Below are positions 1-12,500 of a DNA stretch of 64,000 nt, in pieces. The stretch comes from Anas platyrhynchos (lineage: Eukaryota > Chordata > Aves > Anseriformes > Anatidae): assembly GCF_047663525.1 (NCBI RefSeq), contig NC_092605.1, positions 310,001 through 374,000 of the forward strand, in the 5' to 3' direction. A program made the translations under genes and the position numbers. Each line of letters opens with the position of its first letter. Position 1 is the first letter of the stretch. The notes under the pieces are model-generated. The model did not search any database, was not told the DNA's origin, and saw only the letters and a list, made by a program, of their open reading frames with translations.

Positions 1-1844
1 TATGAAGTCCAAGATATTTTTCCCCATACATGTATTCCTACATTTGTATATACTGAGACAACTGACTAAGAAAATTATCAAAGTCATGCAACTTAGATAA
101 TGTGATGATGATCTTTTCATAAGGTCATGGTCTAGTCCCTAAAATCTCATGCTTAAGATACTTTTATGTGCATTCTACGTTTTCAAAGAAGTGATTCTGT
201 GTATTCAGATTATGCTTTCAAACATCTTTTCTTTAATTATGCCCAAATTCTCAACACAATCTCATTCTAATTATACTTTAGAGTGCACTGTAATTGTATG
301 TTGCATGAAAAAAAACAATTCTCAACTTTGAATTTGCCACCCTTTATTTTAATTGGATGGTCTGCTTTTATGTTGACACAGAAGAAGTTGGAAATGAGAA
401 AGATGATTCCTTAAAACAGTCAGTTAGTAGGAGAACTTTCAGCTTTAGAATGTTGTATCTTGAACAATCAGTTTTGTACTAATGCCAAGGTTTTGCACCT
501 TTGCATGCAATATTGCAAGTACTTAAACCTCAAGAAAGCCATCATAAATTAAAGGTGCTTGACATTAAAAACGATCAGGATCTTTATCAAGCTGTCAATT
601 CTAAACAGATCTAAAAGAGACTAGGCTCTAAAGCAAAAAGTCTTTACAGTGCAGTAACACAGTACATTTTTATATATTTCAAGAAGCTGTCTTAAGGAAT
701 GAATTCCACAACTACCATCACAACTGGGAAACTGGGAAGTTGCCACACATGTAACAAGCACAAGTAACGGTACCAGGTGCCAAATGAAGACTTTAACATA
801 GCCAATTAAAATTCCTGCCACAACATTTCTGATTCAAAAACAGGGAAAAGTAATTATTTCTTTGGTGTTTCACTGAAGAAGTTATGTTTTGGAAGAGGTC
901 CAGAGAAACAACAGATGTATGCTGAAAAAGAAAATAAAAGAACACTCTTGGGGGAGGGGGATTTGTGGAATAAAGGGAAACAGAGGATTTTGAAGTTTAT
1001 TTAGAATATGAACCAAAGGTAACAAAAGAGACCAGAGACATCATCAGAGGATAGATGGGATAGAAAGCAGATATGGGCCAGCAAAGAAGGTGCTGCATTC
1101 AACGTGAAATGCAGAAAAGCTTCTCCTATGGGGAATGAGCACAGCATACAAAGGACTTAGAAGCTAACTAAAGAAAAGGAAGAGAATGGTCACAGGTGAT
1201 TTTAAGGTGATACAGATAGGCACATGAGCAGACAGGATACTTTCCAACAGTGACTGAAAACAACAGAAGAAAGCAGCTTCCAGAAGTGAAGTACCTAGAT
1301 CTCAAAGAAGCAACAAAATATCCAAGAGAAAATGAACTGTGAACCAAAAATGGGGAAAAGGTAAATTACAGAGGTAGAATGTGAGTCTTCAGCATCTAGG
1401 AGGTACAAAAGAAAAGGCAAACTAAATTCATTGGATTCTAGATGAAAATGTGGCATATGGAAAAAATATCACTTCTTGCAGAGAAACTCAAATGAAGCAT
1501 TGTATTTTGAAGGAACACATGGTAAGTCAGATGCTAAGACAAGAAACCTTGGGAGGCATCTCAGCCAAATCTTAGGAAAGGACAAAAACACCCATTTTAT
1601 GCAGGAGACATCTGCTGGTGAGAGCTACAGAGAGACTTCAGAATGTTGAAAAAATCTTTCCAATAAGCATCTTAAAAATGCTTTTAAAGGAACTCCAGGT
1701 GAGGGATGTGTTCACACAACAGCTTAGGACACAGAGGGGAGCAGGAGGGCAGAGAGTAGTGTGCATGTGCCATTTCAGACCAGTTTGTACTAGTCACAGC
1801 TCTGAGGCTGTTTCCCTTGCCTCAGAACAGCTAGCAAGTGCAGA

Positions 1845-1861
1845 TTTTTTTTTTTTTTTTT
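1845..1861. repeat. T17 homopolymer
   Basis: A run of 17 T bases. Comparable A-tracts occur at 11,407-11,423, 15,585-15,605, 22,457-22,473, 29,538-29,557 and 47,560-47,577. None shows the target duplications of a recent retroposed gene copy. Confidence 0.8.
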
Positions 1862-3090
1862 ATTACCATCTGCTCTTCCTCTGAATGTTTTCCAAATGTA
1901 TTATTAGCAATGCAACCATAACCAGTTTCCTTTTCCTGGGGTTTCTCAGAAATCTGAAGACAAAATTTGTCTTTTGCATTTCCCATCATGGTTACCATGT
2001 GGGACTTGAGACAGTGTTTTGGGTGGCAGATGTGGATGAGATGGCACAAGTCAGAGGAAGCTGGAAGGAACTGCCTTCATGCCTGAGTGGCAAAACCTCC
2101 TGTTTCAAAGACACAACGTGTTTTCCACTGGTATTTTTGTTATTAAGTAAAATATACAAAAGGGCTTTGAAAAGAAAAATGATTTTTCTCCCCACCCACC
2201 ATGGTATTATGCCTTACTAACACATATGCTGTCCCATTCCTGTCTGGCAGGAGAAGCACTGCCATGCACGCAGCACATTCAAACAGATGCCACGCTCGTG
2301 TAGAGAGTAGGAAGGCTGATAAAAACAGAGCAGCCTCTCCACAGCCTGAGGACTAAGAGCTACTGCACACAGAGTTCCTGAACCACAGAACCAAACAGGG
2401 CTGTGATCCCCAAGATGCTCAGGACTCTCTAGGAAATTACACCTCTTACAGGTATTGTGATAATACACAGAACTCTGACATAACAAAACCACTCCCGAAC
2501 TGTCAAATTTCAGCCACAAATTCTTAACAGGGTATTAGGAAGAGGGGAGACTTCCCACTGAACATAGTGATCCACACTTGGCCTCCCTGAACGTTCAATA
2601 GCCTATGATCAGCTACATTTGTATTGCACCCACACAGCCTGGTCAGGAAGTTGTGGAATTTGGAAAGCTCCATTACAAACAACTTCAGAGACATACTAAA
2701 CCCTACCTAACTCACCATCCTGCCTAAAAGGTCTCTTTTTCTATCCCTCTCCTGCCTCCCTGCTGTTCTGCTCCCTTAGGGGCATCAAGCTGAAACCCCA
2801 CTGCAGTCTGCTTGACCACCTACTCTGCAAGTGAGCTTCAGTCCATTGCTACAAATGTCTACAAATCTCTGAATGACAGCACATTTTAAACATGGTGAGT
2901 CTGGGGTAAAGCAGCTGGCAAAAAATTAATCCAGTCTCTTTTTAGCACGTGTGATTTACACAGACACGAATCTCTAGCCAAAGACTTCAAGACCACCTTA
3001 TACGACATTTGCAAAAGCATCCAGGAATATGGATTTGAGAAACTGAAGTCTCATCTAGTAACTTCCAAAAACGTCAGACTTTTGTCTAAT

Positions 3091-3162
3091 GTAGCCTCTA
3101 CCTCCTGCTGTACCTATCCAAATCCAGTAGCCTCTACCTCCTGCTGTACCTATCCAAATCCA
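3091..3162. repeat. Perfect 36-bp tandem duplication
   Basis: A 36-bp unit starting GTAGCCTCTACCTCC and ending TATCCAAATCCA occurs twice head to tail (3,091-3,126 and 3,127-3,162) with no mismatch. The following two bases, GT, continue the unit. It lies downstream of the last detected ASPSCR1 exon. Confidence 0.95.
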
Positions 3163-3520
3163 GTGTTACATCTCCTACTATATTAAGCCAACTAAGGATA
3201 CAACAAACTGTCATTAACTCAGCTCTTGCAATAATGTTTTAAGGTTAAATACGGTTTGGACTTCATAAAAGCACTGAGCATATGTATACAACAACACAAA
3301 TCCCCCCACCCCCGTAACAACAGAAGTGCATCTTCCTGCACAAGGTGGACCTCTTCTGGTGAGGAGCTTGTGCTCTGAAATACCTTGTTCCATTACTCTT
3401 GGCTAAGCAGAAGTCTACATGGATCATAACATTACATGTCTTCTTTTTAAGTAACTAAAACACATGACAGCAAGGGAAAGCAGCAAGTCAAAGAATCAGA
3501 GAGCAGACGTGAGTCCTTAC

Positions 3521-6500
3521 CTCAAAGAGTGTCAAACTTTCATTATTCAAGATGACTCTGGGAGGTGCAATAACTGAAGTTAAAAAAACAAGTTACAAAA
3601 CAGGACCATCCAGCAACCAAAACAATAAGCACAGCAGGTACGGGAGGGATTACTGCTTTTTTCTTTTTCTCCGTTTGTTTTTTTTTGGGAGAAAAAAGTG
3701 ACACTTTCACACTGCCAACATAGGCTTCTTATTAGGCAGATGTATAATGTGGCTAAGTGAGCAGATTATACTTCCTTTGCATTCTGAGGCCACATTTAGG
3801 GAGAAAAAATCCCTCCCCAGGTCATCTCTCATGGCATCACAAGATCCCATACACATCACAGCTACAAATAGACTTTGTGAAGTAAGGTCAAGTATTACCA
3901 ACAGCACACTTACACAAATAAAATGGTAAATCTGCATCTGCAAGATGGCTTCTTACGAAGTCTCTCAAAATGCCAACTGTAAAAAAGGAGGAGAGAAAGG
4001 TTTGCTGAATACATTTGTTTCTTCAGATGCTGGGCAGAATGGTTAATCTGTTTCTACAGAACTGCCCTCTACAGCATCTGCAGATCACCTTTTGCTCCAC
4101 TCAACTGTACCATATTTGGTACACTACACCCATTACCATTACAAATTTCTTAGAAAAAAATTGGACATGTTCATCCCCTGGCAAAAATCTAAGGATGGCA
4201 GTAAAGTTCTTCCTAGGAAATCCAATAGCAGCTGCAAGATTTTCAGAGTAGCCAGGTAAGACACTAGTAGCTAATTATTAGGTTTTCTTCCATAGAAAAG
4301 CATCAAAATATAGCATCACTGCCATCTCAGAATACGAGAATCTAAATCAGTAACAGTAAGGGTTACACTGTATGCAGTCTAACTTACTACCTTTTCTGAA
4401 ATGATAGAGGCAGAAAGGTCCAGCCCGTTATCCTTATTACAGCAGGTAAATCTTGTTTCCTCCCTTTTTTTCCCGCGTGGGAAGGGAGGTTTGTGGTTTG
4501 GTTTTTCATGTGCATGTTTTGTTGTTTGTTGTTGTTGTTGTTGCTGGTTTCCTCCTCCCCCCCCCAAAAAAAAAAAAAAAAAAGCTTTGACTTAGAGGAA
4601 GCATGCAAACTTTTCTCTTGCTCCACCAAGACTTCATTTACAGATTCTCTCTGAAAAAAATAACTCTGTAACATACCATTTCGACCCAAATAATGGGAAA
4701 TCATGTGGAACACTTTCCTGAGCACAAATATTTTGCCATCAAACAGCATGACAGTCTCCATCAAGTAATCCTGGAAATAAACTCCCCTTAAGTAAGGTAA
4801 TTACCTCAGACTCCCTTCTCATCCAGTTCAGGGATAAGGACAGTATAACTAGCTACAGCTGCTTTTTCAGAGCACGATTCCTCCCCTGGACAGCAGAAAG
4901 ATCATTCCAGAACCACCCCTCTTCTGTCATGCAACTATCCAACAAGGAGAGATGGTAGCTGCAGGCACACAGACTGAAGCAGAGATACCTCTTACCAGTT
5001 TCACTAGGTCGGAAGAACCCTTGTAGAACATGACGGTCTGGGAAATGGACTCTCAAAACTACCTAGACTCAGAGGCAAAGCACATTAAGTTAGTTCCATA
5101 TAGCTATTTGGTAAGTCGTGCCCTTGGCTTCAAATTTGTGAGCAAGTTCCTTTTTAAATAGGGAGATTTTAACTATTTACTCTACGTGGGCAAAATAACA
5201 TAGAGGCTAGCAATTGCTGTGCAGCTCCTTGGTCTGTCTTTCAAAGACTAAGAGAGTTGATCTATAGAAACACTATGATGTACAATGCAGCAGTATTTAT
5301 TCAGAGAGAAGGAGCTCCTTGTGCTAAGTGATGCTCAAATTAAGTATGAAGTCACTCTATATCCTTAACACAGACAGGTACAGAAAAAAGCATCCGTAGT
5401 AGCAGGAATCCTCTCAGTCAGACAGACCCCAGGTAGTACTTCTGAAGTAAATTGTACCATTCTATTTCCAGTGTTGGTTAGACAGCACCTAACTCGAGAA
5501 CTTAATCTCTTATTACTTTGCAATAAGACAGACGACAAAAACTGCATTGGGATTATATTTATAGAGCGAGATATCTCCAGTCCATAACATCATTTACCCT
5601 GTAATGAGACATTACTGAATCTTAAGAGTTTACAGAGGACAGGTAGATAGGAAAGCTCAGTCAGACATATTGATGTGTGCACATATAAGGGTTTTGAACA
5701 ATCACCTGGAATCAAATAAAAAGACCTGTACTGCCTGCAACTCAACAACACCATTACAGGCCAGCTGATTTTACGTGGTACCACTGTTACGCAAGTCCCA
5801 CAAACAATTAACGGAGACAGAAATTTGAAAAGTCCTCCTGTAAGTAACTGAAGATCCTGTTGTTCTCAGCTGTTTTCCAAAGCTACTTAATTCCCAAGTT
5901 TGGACTAGCCAAAAGGACTGGAAAAAGAACAAAGGCTACCTTAGGGTAACGTTCTATCTTTTCTTTCATCTGAGCCTCCCTCAAAGAACTGGTCAGCAGT
6001 GGAGCTTCTTCCAGGCGTTTCCTAGATACATGGGAAGATGACAAGCTATGACTTCTATAATTTTAAGATATATTTTGATATTATTAAGAAAGTGTTAAGT
6101 CGAAGCAGGGCTGATGAAAACTGATCAATTGTTCCACGTATCCCACACAGCAGTTTCCCCACCTCTCACAGCTCCCTGCCCCACTCTCATATATGGAACT
6201 TCTGAGCACTGGTGATAGCATTGTATAAAATTACTTTTCTTGTACAAGTTTAAAAATAAGTTCACTAGAGCAGGTGCCAGAAAAGCTACTAAGAACAGCA
6301 GCAGAACATTTGCTGAGATTGTGTGAGAAGAGCTGGACTTATTAAACCAATGAAATAGAGGCTAACATGGGACAAGATTACTTCAGGGAGGGAGAAGAGC
6401 TACTGAAAAAACAATACTGGCACAAGAATTAACAGGTTAATTAATCAGCAACAGAGAAACAAAACAAAAATAGTATGTTTCATCTCATTCAAGAAATGGC

Positions 6501-9500
6501 ATTGCAGACTGGTCTTTTAAAGGGAGTAGTAGGTGCAAAAAAGATCTGCCAGTATTCACAATGAAACAGTACATTCAGGAAAAATGTATTTTTAGCTCTA
6601 AGTAAAAAAGTAAGCTTAGATCCAACAGATCCCTTTCAATCTCATGTTCAGCTGTAGATCTTTTTCCTTGTTTGTACTTAATTCCAGATAACTCATTTAC
6701 TAGACTAAATTTTGGTGAAATATTTGATCATCTAATTAAAATTTAGCACAACTATTTGAAAACTCTCTACTATACCTCAACAGTTTGAACCTCTATATAC
6801 ATACTTCTGCAGTTTGTTTTTTTTGTTTTGTTTTTTTTTGATTTTTGAGAGTCATCAAGGTATCTCAGGAACAGCTGCTGAACAAAACAACTACAGGCTT
6901 ACTTCACCAATTGTACCCAGAACTGTCAGCTGGTACACCACAAAGATGCTCTGAAAGAATTACTCAGAATTTGAAAAACAAACATAAAATTAACCTGCTC
7001 CATTTCTTCCTTGTGTACCAATTTCTGATTTACACCAATTCTCAGCTCTTTATGAAATTAGAGTTAAATTCTAACTGCACTTAAAGCATTGCATTGCATG
7101 CAGCTAGTTCTTGGTAAGATTCACCAGCTTAAATCAGAAGTCAAATGGTATCAGTTTCATGTGCAACTTGCCTTTATTTTTATCCCTGGCTGCAAGGGAA
7201 AAAAAGGATTACAAGCATCAGCAAATTTGGAAATGACGTCTTTTTTGAGGGGGCTGAATTCCAGTAACCCCCAACCAAATGACCCTACATTTGTACCACT
7301 AACTACTCCAGACCCACAAGTGACAGAGCAATTTTCAGGCCAATCTGTGTACACATGCGGATTTTAGAGGCCTTGACGGGTGGAGGAGGTGGAACAGCTC
7401 TAAGTAAGAAGTTCAGCTCAGTCTTGGCTATATTGCAAAGTGAGCTGTCCTGAAGTTTCACAGAATACTTGTAAAGTTGTGATCCTCTTGAAAATAAATA
7501 CATTAATGAAATTAAGTTCTTAAGGATGTGTTGACAGCAAAATGGTGTGATAAGGAGACAAACATTACCTTAACCTGAGTTTTTAGTTCAGAACTGGAAT
7601 TTAAGTACAATGAAGTCATGAATATTCAACAGCAAGCTACTTGAACAATGTCTTCCTATAGTTCTTCCCCCTCTTCATGTGCATCCCAAACATTCCCACA
7701 TCTTGCTTTGTGGTTAAGCTTAATTTTACATTATTTCCATTTGGGTAATTTCTCAAAGTTGGTCTTTTTTGATGAGGTCTAATAAAAGTTGAATGCTGTT
7801 TCTTAAAATACATGGCTTTTCTTACTGGCTGAAAAAGCTAGTAGCTGCTAATGATGTCATAAAATCAGAATGGTTTGGTTTGGAAAGGATCTTAAATATC
7901 GTCTAATTCCAACCCCCCAGCCATGGGCAGGGACACCTTCCACTAGACCAGGTTGCCTAACGCCCTACCCAACCTGGTCTCACACACTTCCAGGGATGGG
8001 ACATCAACAGCTTCTCTGGGCAACCTGTTTCAGTTCTTCACTACCCTCATAATGAAGAATTTCTTCCTAATGTCTGACATAAAACCTACCCTCTTTTAGT
8101 TTAAAGCTATTACCCCTTGTCTTGTCACTACCTGCCTGATAAAGAGCTTCTCCCCAACTTTCCTGTAGCCCCCTTTAGGTACTGGAAGACTGCTATAAGG
8201 CTTCCCTGGAGCCTTCTCTTCTCCAGGCTGAACAACCCCAGCTCTCTCAGCCTCTCATCATAAGAGAGGTGCTCCAGCACTCTGATCATCCTCCTTGTGG
8301 CCCTCCTCTGGACCTCCTCTAACAGGTCCCTGTCCTTCTTATGTTGGGGGCCCCAGAGCTGAACACTGTACTCCAGGTGGGGTCTCACGAGAACAGAACA
8401 GAGGGAGAGAACTGACTCCCGTGACCTGCTGGCCATGCTTATTTTGATGCAGCCCAGCATACTCAATGGGAGTTATTCTCACAAAGCTATCATTGTGCTC
8501 ATATGTTTTGTCCATTAGAAGTTGTTAATTCCAGCCATTTAATTCCTAGTAGTAAATGTGAAATCAGATCAAAACAGAAAGCAGGAGCTCACCACTGCTT
8601 TGAGCGTCTCGCAAAACAAAACACATCTAATTATAGACAGTGGTTGCTCTTTAAGAAGAAGGGGGAAGAAAAGGAAGAAAAAGAGACAGTGTGTTAAGTA
8701 GCTTTGAGTAACTCTTTGAAATGCAGAAGGCAGAAAGAGACCTTTCTTTTAATCCTTTCCTTAGTGAGGGCCTGGCCCTCATTACCTTGAGGTTCTCAGA
8801 TAAACTTACCACCACACAGGCATCACAGACATTTCATTTCATTAAATTTTCAAAATCCAAGTAAAACAATTATCTCATGCACAAATAGTCAACCAGTTCA
8901 CACAAAAACATACATTCTGTCACAGAAACATGGGATAGCCCTTGAACTTAAACAGCATAAAGGGCAGAGATTTCCAGTGCTGATCATTAATTCAGTAATT
9001 CCATATCCAGTAACTTACCTACAACCCTCTCCCCAGAAATCACAGCCATCAATAGGAGCACTGTGTTACTCTGCTCGGCAAAATAATATGAAGCAAACTC
9101 AAACACCAGCAGAAAGGGAACTTACCTCTCACTCTGCAGTTGTGCCAAACGTTTCCGTACATCATCCACTGTGACTTCAAAAAAATCATCAGGAAGGTCA
9201 TCTAGGCCAGCAGGAAGTGGTTCTAGCAGGTCTAAGTGACATAAAAGTGGCTCTCGTTCCACAAACTACAGAATAAAAACAGGCTTAGGTTAGTCTCAAA
9301 TGCACTATTTTTTTCAGGAACCTTTCAGAATAAGCAAAGAACAGTGTGTTCATACTGAACTACAATTACTAGTGTGGAATTCATGACCATATGATCATAG
9401 ACTGACTGTATCCAGGCTGCCATTGTTTTGACTAGTTATTTTTTTATAGTTGATAGAGCCTGTGGCACAATTCCTCCCAACAAGCAGTAGAAGCCTATAT

Positions 9501-12500
9501 TGTTTGATGAGTGACCCCCTAACAGCCAGCTGCTCTCCTGTCTGTATAGGAGAACCAGGGCAATAACCTCAGCAGTCAGGTAATGTAAGGAGAGATTATT
9601 CCCCTCCAGGACGGGCATGTGGGATCTTCTCAATGACATGACAGCACAATGATATTTTGGTAGCTATAACCTTGTTATAAGCATTCCTATCCTAAAATCA
9701 TACTTTACCTCTCCACTCCACTCTCTTACCATCCTACAGGCAGTACACAACTAATACAGGTGCTATTTCTATGTACTACTGCTTATGAACTGCCCTTTTA
9801 AATTGTTCATCTGCCATGTATTCCTGCCTGTCGTCACGCTTTATGTTCTCTTGGCTTGCATTCTCTTGCCACAGAGCCAAGGGTACTAGGTCTCAATCCA
9901 TTTCTCCTTACTCTAGAGAGCCATCCTTTGACCTCTTGAGTTCTCTGAACTGAGTCACTGCAGGTTTTCATTGTACGTTTCAACTTTTTAGCCTTGCTTC
10001 TGGTAAGTATTCTGTGTCATTTGACGCAGAAAGTTCCCTTGGACAGCAAAACCCTTTTCAGAAAGAAATCAACCTTTGTTGTAGGCAAAGCAGACAGATG
10101 GTGGGGGAGCACTTCAGTATATGCATTAGCTGCAGTAAAGGTACTCATTACATTTATTGGCAACTTTCCCCACACCACAGCTGCTGTGGGTATGCTGTTC
10201 AAACAGCAGAGACCTCCAATGTACCCCTCTTTCTTGTAAGGCACAGGCAGCCTGGCCACTCTGCTCCCCCTGCTTCCAAAGCCCATCACTGGCAGTGGGA
10301 TATCATGACTGCAAACCTGTCAGCCCATTCGTGTCCTGTCCTATAACTGCGGCTGCAGTTTTATATACATCTGTATGCATACACATATATGAATGCACAC
10401 ACACACTCCCAAACTATCAGAGATTCATCATCTCTGAAGGGAGACTGACACTCCATATCCCTTCCAATTTAGAAGGGGTTAGATACTGGCTACTATCCCT
10501 GACACCAAAAGAAGCAGCTGTGTCAGAATGTGAATATAAACCACAACAGGAGTCAAATACACAAAAGACAGTTATACCTACTGGACCTTGAACAATTCAA
10601 ACTTCCTGAATTCTAGAAATTTGTAAATGCCCAAAGCTTGAAAACAGAATATTGTGCTAGAGCCTATAGGATATGCAGGGGGGAAGGAGTCCACGAATGG
10701 AGAGGCCCACCAGAACAAAAATGTTGGTAGTTGATACAGCATTTCTTTACAGTCAGCTGCCAGCCTAACACAGCCCTAGGTTCTATGAACAAATACGTAT
10801 ATATTGCCTTATATATGGCAATATTAAGAGTATATATTGCCTTATACTCTTTGCAATCCAAATGAGTGCCTAGATGTCCTCTCCTCCTGCCATCTGTTCC
10901 ATCTATTCTCCCTTCCCCCAAGCACAGGCCCCTTGGGAAGCAAAGGAGTCTCCCTCAATTGTCAAAAGAGAGGACACAAATTACAAGGCAATGTTCACTC
11001 TATTTGTGGGCACTAAAGGGTAATTTGAGAAATTAGAAGAGCGAGGTTGTATGGGTGGGACCCTTGGCTACATTTAGAAAGTTGAGCAGAGTCAGCTTTA
11101 ACTAGAGGGTGAAGGACCCTGATTGCAGCTTTCCCTGCACTCAGAGGAGGAACGTCCAGGGCTGCAGAACTCCCTGAGCTGCCTGCATGAAATGATCCTG
11201 AGCATACAGAGCCACCCTCTGGGAAAGAGCCTGTGGCACAACAGTCCTAACTGCCATGAGCCACTGATCCAGTAAGGGCAGATCAGTGTTAGAGAATTAA
11301 CCAGGCCGCCCAAATAATCAGGTATACTTCAGTCTCCTCCAACAGGCTTGTATTTCATTTCACTCAGAACACACATACTGAAAACAGACTTCTCCTTCCA
11401 AAGTTTAAAAAAAAAAAAAAAAACACACAGACATACCCTATGGGATGTTGTGAAAGGTGGTGCTGACATACAGTGGAATTACAAAGTCTGCATTAGCAAA
11501 TCCTAAACTTATCATTTAGCACCAGTGATAACAACAGCAGGATTCCAAGCGGAAAGTGTCAATCACTGCCCAAACCATGGGAGCAGCTAAAGACAGCTTC
11601 AGCCCAGACAACAGAAATAATAACATAGCAGAAAGTGGATGTATATCCCAGCCCACGGTGTTCAGCTGTCACCCCTTCTCGCTGTGCACTCACCATCTCA
11701 GGCTGCCTTAGAACTGCCATTCACACCTCGCTTTCCAGACATCTTTGCTGAGACAACTGGCTGCAGATAGCACTGTGCCAGCAGGAACTTCCCCTTCTAC
11801 AGTCACTCAGCCCAGCAGAACTACGTATGCGCTGTGACACAAAACTACTTCTTCCTAGACATAAACGCCCAGTTCTTGCCCTCCAAATTATATTCAGCCA
11901 AGATGTGCCTGTTTAATTCTCTGCACCATACCTATAGTGCCCAGAACAGACATAGACTTAGCAGCTGAAATGTAACTGTGTAATTTCTTCTGTTCCCCAG
12001 CCAACACTGAATGCTGACTGTATTAGCTTCCAAACTGGCACATAACTTCACTACCCCTTAACATGAAGAAACACACTGTCTTCTATACGAAAGAAAAAGC
12101 ATATCTGTTTACATCTAACTAGACTGCAAAAACACACAACTACAGTAAGAATTTCCTAATATTAAATTTTCAGTGAATCCCTCCTAATAACAGTGAAAAT
12201 TCTGGAGAGAGCTGTAGCAACTGAGTTTTTGTGGAAAATAACGGAGGTGTTTCGAGCTTGTTTTTCAATGTTTCTGCAACTCAATTTCAGAATTACATGA
12301 TAAGGTCTGTAAGAGAAGAGCAGCACAAGGTGTCTACTAGACACAACTTAGCAATGAAGAGACATAACCATAGTGACTCTGAGGATGCAAAGTCTGCCAC
12401 ATCGTATTACTCCTTCTGCCATGTATTTCACACCCAGTGGAACCAACCATAAATCTCACCTCCTTACAAACATAAGAAACACTTCAGAGAGAAAGAGGCT

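Larger units (their letters stand above)
1..3520 (-). other. ASPSCR1 3' portion (intron or downstream), no exon recognised
   Basis: This stretch continues the ASPSCR1 transcript after the donor at 3,520. I looked on the minus strand for an exon resembling the family's next block (NLFPAAL) and its basic C-terminus and found neither. It holds the 36-bp duplication, the T17 run and an A/G-rich plus strand over about 960-1,480. Confidence 0.5.

Noticed and set aside
2905..2950. Minus-strand segment reading NFLPAAL, resembling the next ASPSCR1 block
   Set aside because: No AG acceptor in the right place and the similarity stops after a few residues.
4387..4764. 125-codon minus-strand ORF between ASPSCR1 exons 10 and 11
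   Set aside because: Exons 10 and 11 join directly in phase without it. The frame runs through a poly-A/poly-C simple repeat.
10157..10591. 144-codon plus-strand ORF in an ASPSCR1 intron
   Set aside because: No domain, biased toward Cys/Ser/Pro, no splice or regulatory support, and within the length expected by chance in 64 kb.
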